A stretch of 64,000 nt of DNA from Pseudomonadales bacterium (GTDB taxonomy: Bacteria; Pseudomonadota; Gammaproteobacteria; Pseudomonadales; Halieaceae), in NCBI GenBank assembly GCA_024234675.1, contig JACKNU010000005.1, forward strand, positions 96,716 to 160,715. Reading direction: 5' to 3'. Under the pieces are notes generated by a model that was not told the DNA's origin, searched no databases, and saw nothing but the letters and a program-made list of their open reading frames with translations. Made by a program: the position numbers and the translations under genes. Each line of letters begins with the position of its first letter. The stretch's first letter is position 1. This document shows, one piece after another, positions 1 to 7,170 of the stretch.

Positions 1-1
1 G

Positions 2-460
2 TCCATACTGGGTGGCGGCGACTATCCGCCCATACACGACATTACCACCGACCCGGACGACACCCTGGTATTCAGCGCCGCTGAACAGCAACGCGGCCCC
101 AATGCCAACAGCCTGGACACCGATCCCGACACCCTGCGCCAGCAGCGCGAGAGTTACCCCGACCTGCAGACCCTTGCGAGCAGCACGGCCTTCGACGCGG
201 TTTTCGACGCGGCGCTGCAGGTGGCGGCGGATATGGGCTGGGATGTCTACCTGCAGGATCGCAACGCCGGCATCATCGAGGCCGTGGCCACCACCGCCAT
301 AATGGGTTTCAGGGACGATGTGATTATCAGGGTGCGCACCAACGCCGACGGCAGCCTGGTGGACATACGCTCGGTGTCGCGAGTGGGCGTCAGCGACATG
401 GGCGCCAACGCCGCCCGCATCAGGGCCTTCCAGCAGGCCCTGCGCGAACGGGGAATATGA
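2..460 (+). CDS. DUF1499 family protein, 3' part (5' end outside window)
   Basis: The frame is open from the first bases of the window to the TGA at 458-460, so the N-terminus is missing. The readable part has a PPIHDITTD segment near its start, which is characteristic of DUF1499 proteins. It also has the family's C-terminal core: a GWDVY stretch, GFRDDVIIRVR, and RSVSRVGVSDMGANAARIR. The biochemical role of DUF1499 is not established. The stop codon overlaps the start of the following protease gene in an ATGA arrangement, so the two are probably translated together. Family assignment is confident; function is not. Confidence 0.85.
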   Translation, partial: SILGGGDYPPIHDITTDPDDTLVFSAAEQQRGPNANSLDTDPDTLRQQRESYPDLQTLASSTAFDAVFDAALQVAADMGWDVYLQDRNAGIIEAVATTAIMGFRDDVIIRVRTNADGSLVDIRSVSRVGVSDMGANAARIRAFQQALRERGI

Positions 461-1548
461 CAGCGGTTCGAAGGGTCGGCACAATGCATGGATTCCTTAG
501 ACTCAGCCTGCGGGCGCTGCTGCTCTGCGCCGGGATACTGGGCAGCTGCGTGTCCACGGCAGCGGACTACCTCAGCTTCGCCACTGATGACGAGCAGAAC
601 AGCACCGAAATCTTCAGCAAGGCCAGCCCCGCGGTGGTCTTCGTCACCAATACCGCCCTGCGGCGCAGTTTCTTCAGCCTCAACGTGGAGGAGATACCCC
701 GTGGCGCCGGCACCGGTTTCGTGTGGGACGACAGCGGTCTGATCGTCACCAACTTCCACGTGATTGCCGGCGCCCATAAACTCACCGTCACCCTGCAGGA
801 TCGCAGCGAATACGACGCCGAGGTCATCGGGCTGGCCCCGGAAAAGGACCTGGCGGTACTGCGTATCGAGGACCCGCCGGACGACCTGGTCACCCTGCCC
901 CTGGGAGACTCATCGGAGCTGACCGTGGGCCGCAAGGTGCTGGCCATCGGCAACCCCTTCGGCCTGGACACCACCCTCACGACCGGCATAGTCAGCGCCC
1001 TGGGGCGGGAGATCCCGGCGCCGGGAAACCGCCGTATTCGCGGCGTCATCCAGACCGATGCCGCCATCAACCCGGGTAATTCCGGCGGCCCGTTGCTCAA
1101 TTCGCTGGGGCAACTGGTGGGAGTGAACACGGCCATCTACAGTCCCAGCGGCGCCAGCGCGGGCATCGGTTTCGCCATCCCCGTCAACACGGTCAAAGAG
1201 GTGGTACCCCAGCTGATCAGCTACGGGCGCATCCTGCGGCCCATGATTGGCGTGGAACTGGCCAGCGATGCCTGGCTGCGCCGCTACCGCATCGAGGGCG
1301 TGCCCGTGGTGCATGTCTACCCCGGCTTGCCGGCGGCCAGGGCGGGCATGACAGGGGCTTATCGCGGACCGCGCGGCGAAATCGTCCTGGGCGACATCAT
1401 CACCCGGGTGGGCGACACCACCATCCGCAACAACAGCGATTTCCTCGACGCCATGGAAACACTGCAGCCGGGCGACTCAGTGAGCATCCACGCCCGCCGG
1501 GGCAAGGAGACCAAAACTTTCGACCTGGAGGTTATCGAATCGCAGTAG
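457..1548 (+). CDS. HtrA/Deg-like periplasmic serine protease (S1C) with one PDZ domain
   Basis: This 363-residue protein has a trypsin-like protease domain followed by one PDZ domain. The catalytic triad is His101 (TNFHVIAG), Asp131 (KDLAVLR) and Ser209 (NPGNSGGPL). The PDZ domain covers roughly residues 255-355. A hydrophobic signal segment (about 14-35) indicates export; LGSC at 28-31 is a possible but weak lipobox, so it may be a lipoprotein. The family degrades or chaperones misfolded envelope proteins. DegP has two PDZ domains and is longer, so this is closer to single-PDZ DegS/AlgW or HhoA types, without their N-terminal membrane anchor being obvious. ATG 457 overlaps the upstream stop; an internal ATG at 484 is an alternative start. 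Confidence 0.9.
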   Translation: MTAVRRVGTMHGFLRLSLRALLLCAGILGSCVSTAADYLSFATDDEQNSTEIFSKASPAVVFVTNTALRRSFFSLNVEEIPRGAGTGFVWDDSGLIVTNFHVIAGAHKLTVTLQDRSEYDAEVIGLAPEKDLAVLRIEDPPDDLVTLPLGDSSELTVGRKVLAIGNPFGLDTTLTTGIVSALGREIPAPGNRRIRGVIQTDAAINPGNSGGPLLNSLGQLVGVNTAIYSPSGASAGIGFAIPVNTVKEVVPQLISYGRILRPMIGVELASDAWLRRYRIEGVPVVHVYPGLPAARAGMTGAYRGPRGEIVLGDIITRVGDTTIRNNSDFLDAMETLQPGDSVSIHARRGKETKTFDLEVIESQ

Positions 1549-1575
1549 CGCTCGCCGCTTCGGCGCCGGTCCAGG

Positions 1576-2016
1576 TCAGGCCGCTTTTGCGACGGGCATC
1601 AGAACCGCGAACCCCCAGCCGGAGCCGGTAAAATTTGCCAGGATGTCGGTAATCCTGCCAATTGGCTCGGGCAGGGATTTGGGTCGTTGGTAGCGCTTGT
1701 CCGGCATCACCACGAAAGCTTTGGCCGCTCTCTCCCTGCCCCCCAGGAAATAGCTCACCCGCGGCTGTTTACGCAGGTTTCTTATCCAGAAAGAGCGATC
1801 CGCCCGGAAGGTGCTGACGAAAACATACTTCCCCAGCCGGGTGGCCACCAGCGGGGTGCGACGCTTTGCCCCGGTCTTGAAACCAACGGTTTCCAGTACG
1901 ATAAGCCCTGCCGGCAAAAAGCGCGGTGACCCCACCCCCTTGCGCACCGCCGGTTCCACCACGCGATTCAACATACGGAAGAACTCGCGTTCCAGTACCT
2001 GCCTGTTCATTGTCAT
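1576..2016 (-). CDS. Nitroreductase/deazaflavin-dependent oxidoreductase (DUF385-type) family protein
   Basis: The protein is about 146 residues. It carries the family pattern ETVGFKTGAKRRTPL near residue 40, then the beta-barrel core (KYVFVSTF, SFWIRNLRKQPRVSYFLGG). The family includes mycobacterial Ddn, which binds F420. Many proteobacterial members have no tested cofactor, so F420 use here is not implied. The open frame reaches back to 2142, but ATG 2016 or ATG 2010 is preferred: AGGTG and AGGAAG sequences lie just upstream, and the longer version would overlap the neighbouring gene. It is convergent with the protease gene. Confidence 0.75.
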   Translation of the reverse strand: MTMNRQVLEREFFRMLNRVVEPAVRKGVGSPRFLPAGLIVLETVGFKTGAKRRTPLVATRLGKYVFVSTFRADRSFWIRNLRKQPRVSYFLGGRERAAKAFVVMPDKRYQRPKSLPEPIGRITDILANFTGSGWGFAVLMPVAKAA

Positions 2017-2090
2017 ACTTCCTGTCACCTTTCCGCTTGCCGTGGGGTCTACCCGGGGACCTGTTTGTACGGGCAATCGGCCCCGGCAGT

Positions 2091-2474
2091 TCACAGGATA
2101 AACATCAGCACCAGCAGGCTGCCAACGCAGACGGCTGACCACTTGTAAAAGCTGCCCCGGCTGGGGGGAGGCTTGCGGTTGCGCTGCTCCTCCATGACCA
2201 GACGGGCCATCAGGGCGTCCACGTCGCCGCTGCCCAGGCGCTCCGGCTTTGGTGAGGCCCGGACGCCGGCTGCGCCGCCAGCGGCCGGAACACTGGTGGC
2301 CGCGGCATCCACAGCGGCCCGGGACAGGCGCTCCTGCTCGCGCACGGCTTCCAGCAGCCGGAGCAACTGCCCCCGGTCCTCCGCGGGCATGGCCCTGATG
2401 GCATCGCCCATTCCGGGGTCCAGCCGGTAGGGCCTGCCATTGATGACAAAAGTGATCGGCTGCTGTTGGTCCAT
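2091..2474 (-). CDS. Hypothetical protein with C-terminal membrane anchor
   Basis: I do not recognise this 127-residue protein. The N-terminal part reads like a short beta-hairpin plus helix (ITFVINGRPYRLDPG, then a charged stretch rich in Arg/Glu). An Ala/Gly/Pro-rich linker follows, and the last 18 or so residues (SAVCVGSLLVLMFIL) form a likely tail-anchor membrane segment. ATG 2474 has GGGGG eight bases upstream; a GTG at 2480 is the alternative. It starts 22 bases after the stop of the SDR gene on the same strand, so it is probably cotranscribed with it. Confidence 0.6.
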   Translation of the reverse strand: MDQQQPITFVINGRPYRLDPGMGDAIRAMPAEDRGQLLRLLEAVREQERLSRAAVDAAATSVPAAGGAAGVRASPKPERLGSGDVDALMARLVMEEQRNRKPPPSRGSFYKWSAVCVGSLLVLMFIL

Positions 2475-2495
2475 GGCCACTGCCCCCGGCGGCCG

Positions 2496-3245
2496 TCAGG
2501 CCAGGGTGCCGCCGTCCACACGGATGGCCTCACCGGTAATATGGATGCCGTCCTCGGAGGCCAGCATGGCAATCACCCCGGCTACCACCTCCGGCCCGCG
2601 AGCGCCGGTGGGCGACACCACCCTGGAGATCAGTTCGAAATCCATGCTGGCGGGAAACTGCACCGCGTCGGTCATGCCGGTCTTGATCTCGCCGGGACAG
2701 ACACAGTTCACACGCACCCCGCGCTTGGCGTACTCGATGGCTATGCTGCGACTCATGGCCAGCACACCGCCCTTGCTGGCGGAATAGGCGGCGCCACAGG
2801 GCAGTCCCGCCAGGGCCGCGGTGGAGGCGGCGTTGACGATACTCCCCTTGCTGGCGACCAGGTGCGGCAATACCTCCCGGCACAGCAGCATGGTACCGGT
2901 CAGGTTCACGTCTATGACCTGCTGCCACTGTGGCAACTCCAGTTCACTGGTATCGTCAAAGCGCAGCACGCCCGCCATGTTGACCAGGGCGTAGAGACTG
3001 CCGTACTGCGCCACACAGGCCGCCACGGCCACCTGTACGTCGTACTCCCGGCTGATGTTACAGACCCGTCCGCTGGCCTGGCCGCCGGTGTCGAGTATCC
3101 TGGCCACGGTATCCTCCACCGCGGCCCCGTCCACGTCGATACAGAAGACGCTGCCCCCTTCCTGCGCGATGCGCAGCGCGCTGGCCCTGCCGATACCGCC
3201 GCCGGCGCCAGTCACCAGTACCACCTTGTTCTTGAACCGCTGCAT
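2496..3245 (-). CDS. Short-chain dehydrogenase/reductase (SDR)
   Basis: This is a 249-residue classical SDR. The cofactor loop TGAGGGIG is at residues 12-19, and NMAG at 89-92 stands in for the usual NNAG. The catalytic set is Ser141, Tyr154 and Lys158 (YSASK). IDVDG after beta-2 suggests NAD rather than NADP. The open frame extends to 3356, but ATG 3245 is preferred because GGGGAG sits just upstream and the N-terminus then fits the family. The substrate is unknown. It is divergent from two acyl-CoA dehydrogenases and a ketosteroid-isomerase-like gene, which suggests a 3-hydroxyacyl or hydroxysteroid dehydrogenase step in catabolism; that is inference. Confidence 0.9.
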   Translation of the reverse strand: MQRFKNKVVLVTGAGGGIGRASALRIAQEGGSVFCIDVDGAAVEDTVARILDTGGQASGRVCNISREYDVQVAVAACVAQYGSLYALVNMAGVLRFDDTSELELPQWQQVIDVNLTGTMLLCREVLPHLVASKGSIVNAASTAALAGLPCGAAYSASKGGVLAMSRSIAIEYAKRGVRVNCVCPGEIKTGMTDAVQFPASMDFELISRVVSPTGARGPEVVAGVIAMLASEDGIHITGEAIRVDGGTLA

Positions 3246-3281
3246 AACCGACTCCCCAAGCCCGAGGCGCCCAGCATGCCG

Positions 3282-3298
3282 CCGACACCCGGTGTCGG
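3282..3298. promoter_or_regulatory. Palindrome CCGACAC-CCG-GTGTCGG, candidate operator
   Basis: This is a perfect 7+7 inverted repeat with a 3-base centre, 37 bases upstream of the SDR start and inside the 258-base gap between the divergent SDR and acyl-CoA dehydrogenase genes. Its size and place fit a dimeric repressor such as TetR or a FadR-like regulator, but no such regulator gene lies in the window. A hairpin in the 5' leader of the SDR transcript is the alternative. Nothing else in the gap stood out except a TATATT at about 3392-3397. Confidence 0.4.
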
Positions 3299-3503
3299 TC
3301 AACCGCGGGAGCGGGATTCGAGGAGGTATCAACAAATCGGCGCCACTCAACCACAATCGGGCCGCAACAGGGCATTAGGGGCGTCGAGGCTGATATATTG
3401 AGCCATGGCCCGCCAGGGTGAGGCGCGCACGGCGCCGGGCTTTATCCGGGCCGGCGCACCCCCGTATCATACGGCCATCCCGGCAACTACCTGGAGAGGA
3501 AAC

Positions 3504-4700
3504 TTGCAGGACCAAGAACAATTTCGCCGCGAGGTCAGGCAGTGGCTGCAGGCCAACTGCCCCGAGTCGCAACGCCAGCCGATCACGGCCGCCGAGCAGT
3601 ACTGGGGCGGGCGGCGCGGCAGTTTTCCCAGCGAGGATGCCCGCCTGTGGTACGAGCGCATGCGCGACCGTGGCTGGATCGCACCGGAATGGCCGATCGA
3701 GTACGGCGGGGGCGGCCTGAGCGACCAGCAGGCCAGGATCATCAAGGACGAGATGAAGCGAATCAATGCCCGCGCGCCGCTGTACAGTATCGGCCTGTGG
3801 ATGCTGGGCCCCGCACTGCTGGAATACGGTAACGAGGCGCAAAAACAACAGCACGTTCGCGCCATCATCAATGCCGAGACCCGCTGGGCGCAGGGCTATT
3901 CCGAACCCGGGGCGGGCTCTGACCTGGCCAGCCTGCAGTGCCGGGCCGAGGACATGGGGGACCACTTCCTGGTCAACGGGAGCAAGATCTGGACGACCTC
4001 CGCCGATAAATGCGACTGGATATTCTGCCTCGTGCGCACCGACCCGAAGGTGAAAAAGCAGGAGGGTATCAGTTTCCTGCTCATCGATATGGACACCCCT
4101 GGCGTCAGCACCAGCCCGATCGAGTTGATAAGCGGCGAATCCGAGTTCTGCCAGACCTTTTTCGACAATGTGAAAGTGCCCAGGGAAAATCTCGTCGGCG
4201 AACTCAACAAGGGATGGTCGGTGGCCAAGGCGCTGCTGGTACACGAACGCAAGCTGATGGCCGAGCTGGGCAGCGATTCGCCGCGCAAGATCGTGCCCCC
4301 CAATGAAGCAGCCCGTAAATACCTGGAATTCAGGGACGGCAGGATAGTCGACGCCCGGCTGCGCCTGGATCTGGTCGAGTACAACATGCAGATGCACGCC
4401 ATCGCCCTCACCCACTTTCGCGGCTTTGAGGAAAAATCCGCCGGTGTCCGCAGCGCTGCGCCGCTGGTGATGAAGTACCTCGGCACGGAGGCGGAAAAGA
4501 CCAAGAGCGAACTGTTGCTGGCGATCATGGGCAGTCGCGGGCTGGGCTGGGAGGGCGATGAGTTCACCCCGGAGGAGCGCGACACCCTGCGTCTGTGGGC
4601 CATGTCCAAGGCCATGACCATCGCCGGTGGCAGCTCGGAAATCCAGCTCAATGTCATCGCCAAGAACGTGCTGGGCTTGCCGCAGGCGGGGGGTACGTAA
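3504..4700 (+). CDS. Acyl-CoA dehydrogenase, first of an adjacent pair
   Basis: This 398-residue FAD-dependent acyl-CoA dehydrogenase would catalyse alpha,beta-dehydrogenation of an acyl-CoA. It shows YSEPGAGSDLAS (FAD/substrate loop), KIWTTSADKCDWIFCLVRTD (middle beta domain) and the C-terminal GGSSEIQLNVIAKNVLGLP. The open frame runs back to 3405, but TTG 3504 is the better start: GGAGAGGA lies immediately upstream and the protein then has normal family length. A second dehydrogenase begins two bases after its stop. Adjacent pairs in steroid-degrading bacteria often form alpha2beta2 enzymes; whether these do is untested. Confidence 0.9.
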   Translation: MQDQEQFRREVRQWLQANCPESQRQPITAAEQYWGGRRGSFPSEDARLWYERMRDRGWIAPEWPIEYGGGGLSDQQARIIKDEMKRINARAPLYSIGLWMLGPALLEYGNEAQKQQHVRAIINAETRWAQGYSEPGAGSDLASLQCRAEDMGDHFLVNGSKIWTTSADKCDWIFCLVRTDPKVKKQEGISFLLIDMDTPGVSTSPIELISGESEFCQTFFDNVKVPRENLVGELNKGWSVAKALLVHERKLMAELGSDSPRKIVPPNEAARKYLEFRDGRIVDARLRLDLVEYNMQMHAIALTHFRGFEEKSAGVRSAAPLVMKYLGTEAEKTKSELLLAIMGSRGLGWEGDEFTPEERDTLRLWAMSKAMTIAGGSSEIQLNVIAKNVLGLPQAGGT

Positions 4701-4702
4701 GC

Positions 4703-5842
4703 GTGCCACTGGTACTCAACGAAGAGCAGCGCCTGCTGCGGGATACCGCCCGGGATTTCCTCAACAGCAATGCCCCGGTCACGGCCCTGCGCAAGCTGCG
4801 CGATGAGCGCGACCCGCTGGGCTATGACAGCCAGTTGTGGCAGCAGATGGCGGAGCTGGGCTGGGCCGGCATCACCCTGCCGGAGGAGTACGGCGGGCTG
4901 GCTTTCGGGTTTACTGGCCTGGGCGTGGTGATGGAGGAGTGCGGCCGCACCCTGGCGGCCTCCCCGCTGTTTGCCTCGGTGGTGGTGGGCGCCTCCGCGC
5001 TGCTGCTGGGCGGCAGCGATGACCAGAAGCACGAGTTGCTGCCGTCCATAGCCAGCGGCGAGCTGACCCTGGCCCTGGCCCTGGAAGAGTCCCATCACCA
5101 CCGCCCCACCCACATCGCCACCAGCGCGGCCCGCGCGGGCGAGGGCTTTGTGCTCAACGGCAGCAAGACTTTCGTGCTGGACGGGCACAGTGCCGACAAG
5201 CTGATCGTCGTCGCGCGCACCAGCGGCGACGAGCACTCAGGCGATGGCATCTCCCTGTTCCTGCTGGATCGCGATGCCGCCGGCGTGCACTGTACGCGCA
5301 CCATCATGGCCGACAGCCGCAACGCCGCCAATATCCGCCTGGACAATGTCAGCGTCGGCAGCGACGGCCTGATCGGCACCCTGGACCGCGGCTGGGAGAT
5401 TCTGGAGCCAGTGCTGGACCGCGGTCGAGTGGCGCTGGCGGCTGAGATGATGGGTTGTGCCCTCGAGGCCTTCGAGCGCACCGTGGCCTATCTCAAGGAG
5501 CGGCAACAGTTCGGCGTGCCCATAGGCAGCTTCCAGGCCCTGCAGCACCGCGCCGCGCGCATGCAGGCGGACCTGGAACTGTGCCGCTCCGTCATCCTGC
5601 AGGCGCTGGGCGCCGTGGACGAAACCCCGGAGCAGTTGCCCATCCTGGCCAGCCTGGCCAAGGCAAAACTCAACGAACTCGTTAAACTTGTCAGCAACGA
5701 AGCCGTTCAGATGCATGGCGGTATAGGGGTGACGGATGAGCTGGAGATCGGCTTTTTCCTCAAGCGCGCCCGCGTTACCATGCAGGTGTTCGGGGATACC
5801 GGCTTTCACCAGGACCGCTACGCCACGCTCTGTGGTTACTGA
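4703..5842 (+). CDS. Acyl-CoA dehydrogenase, second of an adjacent pair
   Basis: This is a 379-residue acyl-CoA dehydrogenase. The N-terminal helical domain begins VPLVLNEEQRLLRDTARDFL. The middle has KTFVLDGHSADKLIVVART, and the C-terminal domain has QFGVPIGSFQALQHRAARM and AVQMHGGIGVTDE. GTG 4703 is chosen because a run of six G lies nine bases upstream and the sequence then aligns with the family N-terminus; an upstream ATG at 4595 would extend it into the first dehydrogenase. The middle domain (EESHHHRPTHIATSAAR) departs from the usual FAD loop seen in its partner, which fits a heteromeric pair with unequal subunits. It is cotranscribed with the first dehydrogenase and the downstream KSI-like gene. 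Confidence 0.9.
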   Translation: MPLVLNEEQRLLRDTARDFLNSNAPVTALRKLRDERDPLGYDSQLWQQMAELGWAGITLPEEYGGLAFGFTGLGVVMEECGRTLAASPLFASVVVGASALLLGGSDDQKHELLPSIASGELTLALALEESHHHRPTHIATSAARAGEGFVLNGSKTFVLDGHSADKLIVVARTSGDEHSGDGISLFLLDRDAAGVHCTRTIMADSRNAANIRLDNVSVGSDGLIGTLDRGWEILEPVLDRGRVALAAEMMGCALEAFERTVAYLKERQQFGVPIGSFQALQHRAARMQADLELCRSVILQALGAVDETPEQLPILASLAKAKLNELVKLVSNEAVQMHGGIGVTDELEIGFFLKRARVTMQVFGDTGFHQDRYATLCGY

Positions 5843-5860
5843 CAGATACTCGGGGTACAT

Positions 5861-6217
5861 ATGGAAACAGCAGCCAGGATCAGGGCCGTGGAGCGCTATA
5901 TCGAGGCCTTTGCAAGCAGCGACATCGAGATCATCAAGGAGCTCTTTGCCAGCAACGCCCGCGTGGAGGATCCGGTGGGCACACCGGTACACGACGGCCT
6001 GGAGGCGATCTGCGCGTTCTACGAGGGCGCCCTGGCCAGCGGTGCGAAGCTGGCACTGACCGGCACGCCGCGCTGCGCAGGCAACAGCGTGGCCTTTCCC
6101 TTCCAGGCTCTCATGCCGGGTGTGACCATCGATATCATCGACGTCTTCGAGTTCAATCACGAGGGCAAGATCATCGACATGAAGGCCTACTGGGGGCCGG
6201 AGAACTTCACTTCCTAG
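5861..6217 (+). CDS. Ketosteroid isomerase-like (SnoaL/NTF2 fold) protein
   Basis: This 118-residue single-domain protein aligns over its whole length with bacterial steroid delta-5-3-ketoisomerase. From memory of the Pseudomonas putida enzyme (Tyr16, Asp40, Asp103), the equivalents here are Tyr13 (ERYIEAF), Asp37 (VEDPVG) and Asp94 (DIIDVFEF), so the full catalytic set is present. The C-terminal MKAYWGPENF also matches. Most NTF2-fold proteins lack this trio, so true isomerase activity on a 3-oxo-steroid or similar beta,gamma-unsaturated ketone is plausible. It lies 18 bases after the second acyl-CoA dehydrogenase and is probably in the same operon. Confidence 0.85.
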   Translation: METAARIRAVERYIEAFASSDIEIIKELFASNARVEDPVGTPVHDGLEAICAFYEGALASGAKLALTGTPRCAGNSVAFPFQALMPGVTIDIIDVFEFNHEGKIIDMKAYWGPENFTS

Positions 6218-6262
6218 TCCCGGCGTGCGCTGCCCGACTATCCCGGTCCCGCGCGCCGGCGT

Positions 6263-6268
6263 TATAAT
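6263..6268 (+). promoter_or_regulatory. Candidate -10 element TATAAT before the YeeE/YedE pair
   Basis: A perfect TATAAT lies 20 bases before ATG 6289, in the 71-base gap after the KSI-like gene. No good -35 hexamer is visible 16-18 bases upstream, so if it works it would need an activator. A GGAGG ribosome-binding site follows at about 6276-6281. Low confidence. Confidence 0.35.
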
Positions 6269-6288
6269 CCCGGTCCGGAGGTAATGTC

Positions 6289-6714
6289 ATGTTCGCATAC
6301 ACCACACCCCTGATCGGCGGGTTGCTGATCGGCGCGTCCGCCGTGGCGCTGTTGTATTTCTTGGGCCGCATCGCCGGTATCGCCGGCATCGTCTGGGGCG
6401 CGGTCTCGGCCCAACCGGACAACGCCTGGCGCTGGCTGTTCATCGCTGGCCTGCTGGCCGGCCCGCTGGCCTATCACTTCCTGGCGGGCGTCCCCAACCC
6501 CGCCCCCAGTCCCCTGCCCTGGTGGCAGGCGGTGGCGGGCGGCCTGCTGGTCGGCATCGGTGTCAGGCTGGGCAGCGGCTGCACCAGCGGCCACGGGGTC
6601 TGTGGCATCGGCCGGCTGTCGCCGCGCTCACTGGTCGCCACCCTCACCTTCATGGCCACCGGCATCATCACTGTTTACGTGATTCGCCACGTGCTGGGGG
6701 AGTACCTGCCATGA
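6289..6714 (+). CDS. YeeE/YedE (DUF395) family transporter component, N-terminal-half type
   Basis: This 141-residue membrane protein has about four hydrophobic segments and the family signature GSGCTSGHGVCG near residue 99, in which the cysteines are conserved. YeeE/YedE proteins are linked to uptake of thiosulfate or other sulfur compounds (TsuA is the characterised member). TsuA is one long chain; here the two halves are separate genes, as in many proteobacteria. ATG 6289 has a strong GGAGG. Its stop overlaps the start of the partner gene (ATGA). The substrate is not determinable from sequence. Confidence 0.85.
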   Translation: MFAYTTPLIGGLLIGASAVALLYFLGRIAGIAGIVWGAVSAQPDNAWRWLFIAGLLAGPLAYHFLAGVPNPAPSPLPWWQAVAGGLLVGIGVRLGSGCTSGHGVCGIGRLSPRSLVATLTFMATGIITVYVIRHVLGEYLP

Positions 6715-7121
6715 AAGCACTCATTGGACTGATCTGCGGGCTGGTCTTCGGGGTCGGCCTGGCCATGTCAGGCATGACCGATACCGCCAAGGTACTGGGC
6801 TTCCTGGATGTGACCGGGCAGTGGATACCGGACCTGGCATTCGTCATGGGCGGGGCGGTACTGGTGACCCTGATCGCCTTTCGTTTTGTGCTGAGAATGA
6901 AGAAGCCACTGCTGAACCCGCGCTTCTCGCTACCGGGCACCAGTGTGATCACCGGCCGCCTGCTCGCCGGCGCCGCGATTTTCGGTATCGGCTGGGGGGT
7001 ATACGGCTACTGCCCGGGGCCCGCCATATCCGCCCTCACCTACCTGGACGACAAGACCTTCATGTTCGTGGCGGCGATGCTGGTAGGCATGGCAATCAGC
7101 AACAAACTGGCGCCGGGCTAA
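6711..7121 (+). CDS. YeeE/YedE (DUF395) family transporter component, C-terminal-half type
   Basis: This 136-residue membrane protein has four predicted hydrophobic segments. It carries the typical GLVFGVGLAMSGMTDTAKVLGFLD start and a second conserved cysteine site in YGYCPGPAIS. It is the partner of the preceding gene, and the two are translationally coupled through an ATGA overlap at 6711-6714. Together they make up one DUF395 transporter unit. The start is ATG 6711, although the frame stays open upstream inside the first gene. Cysteines in the pore of TsuA handle thiosulfate; the analogous role here is inference. Confidence 0.85.
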   Translation: MKALIGLICGLVFGVGLAMSGMTDTAKVLGFLDVTGQWIPDLAFVMGGAVLVTLIAFRFVLRMKKPLLNPRFSLPGTSVITGRLLAGAAIFGIGWGVYGYCPGPAISALTYLDDKTFMFVAAMLVGMAISNKLAPG

Positions 7122-7170
7122 CACTGCCGGGCTACAGCCGGGCCCGCGGTCCCTGTTAGACTGCCTCCCT

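Noticed and set aside
2466..5236. Long antisense frames opposite the SDR and acyl-CoA dehydrogenase genes
   Set aside because: All lack recognisable motifs and lie over genes with catalytic motifs on the other strand.
6289..7121. A possible frameshift splitting one YeeE/YedE gene
   Set aside because: The second gene has its own ATG in an ATGA overlap and a proper N-terminal family start, and split pairs are common in Proteobacteria.
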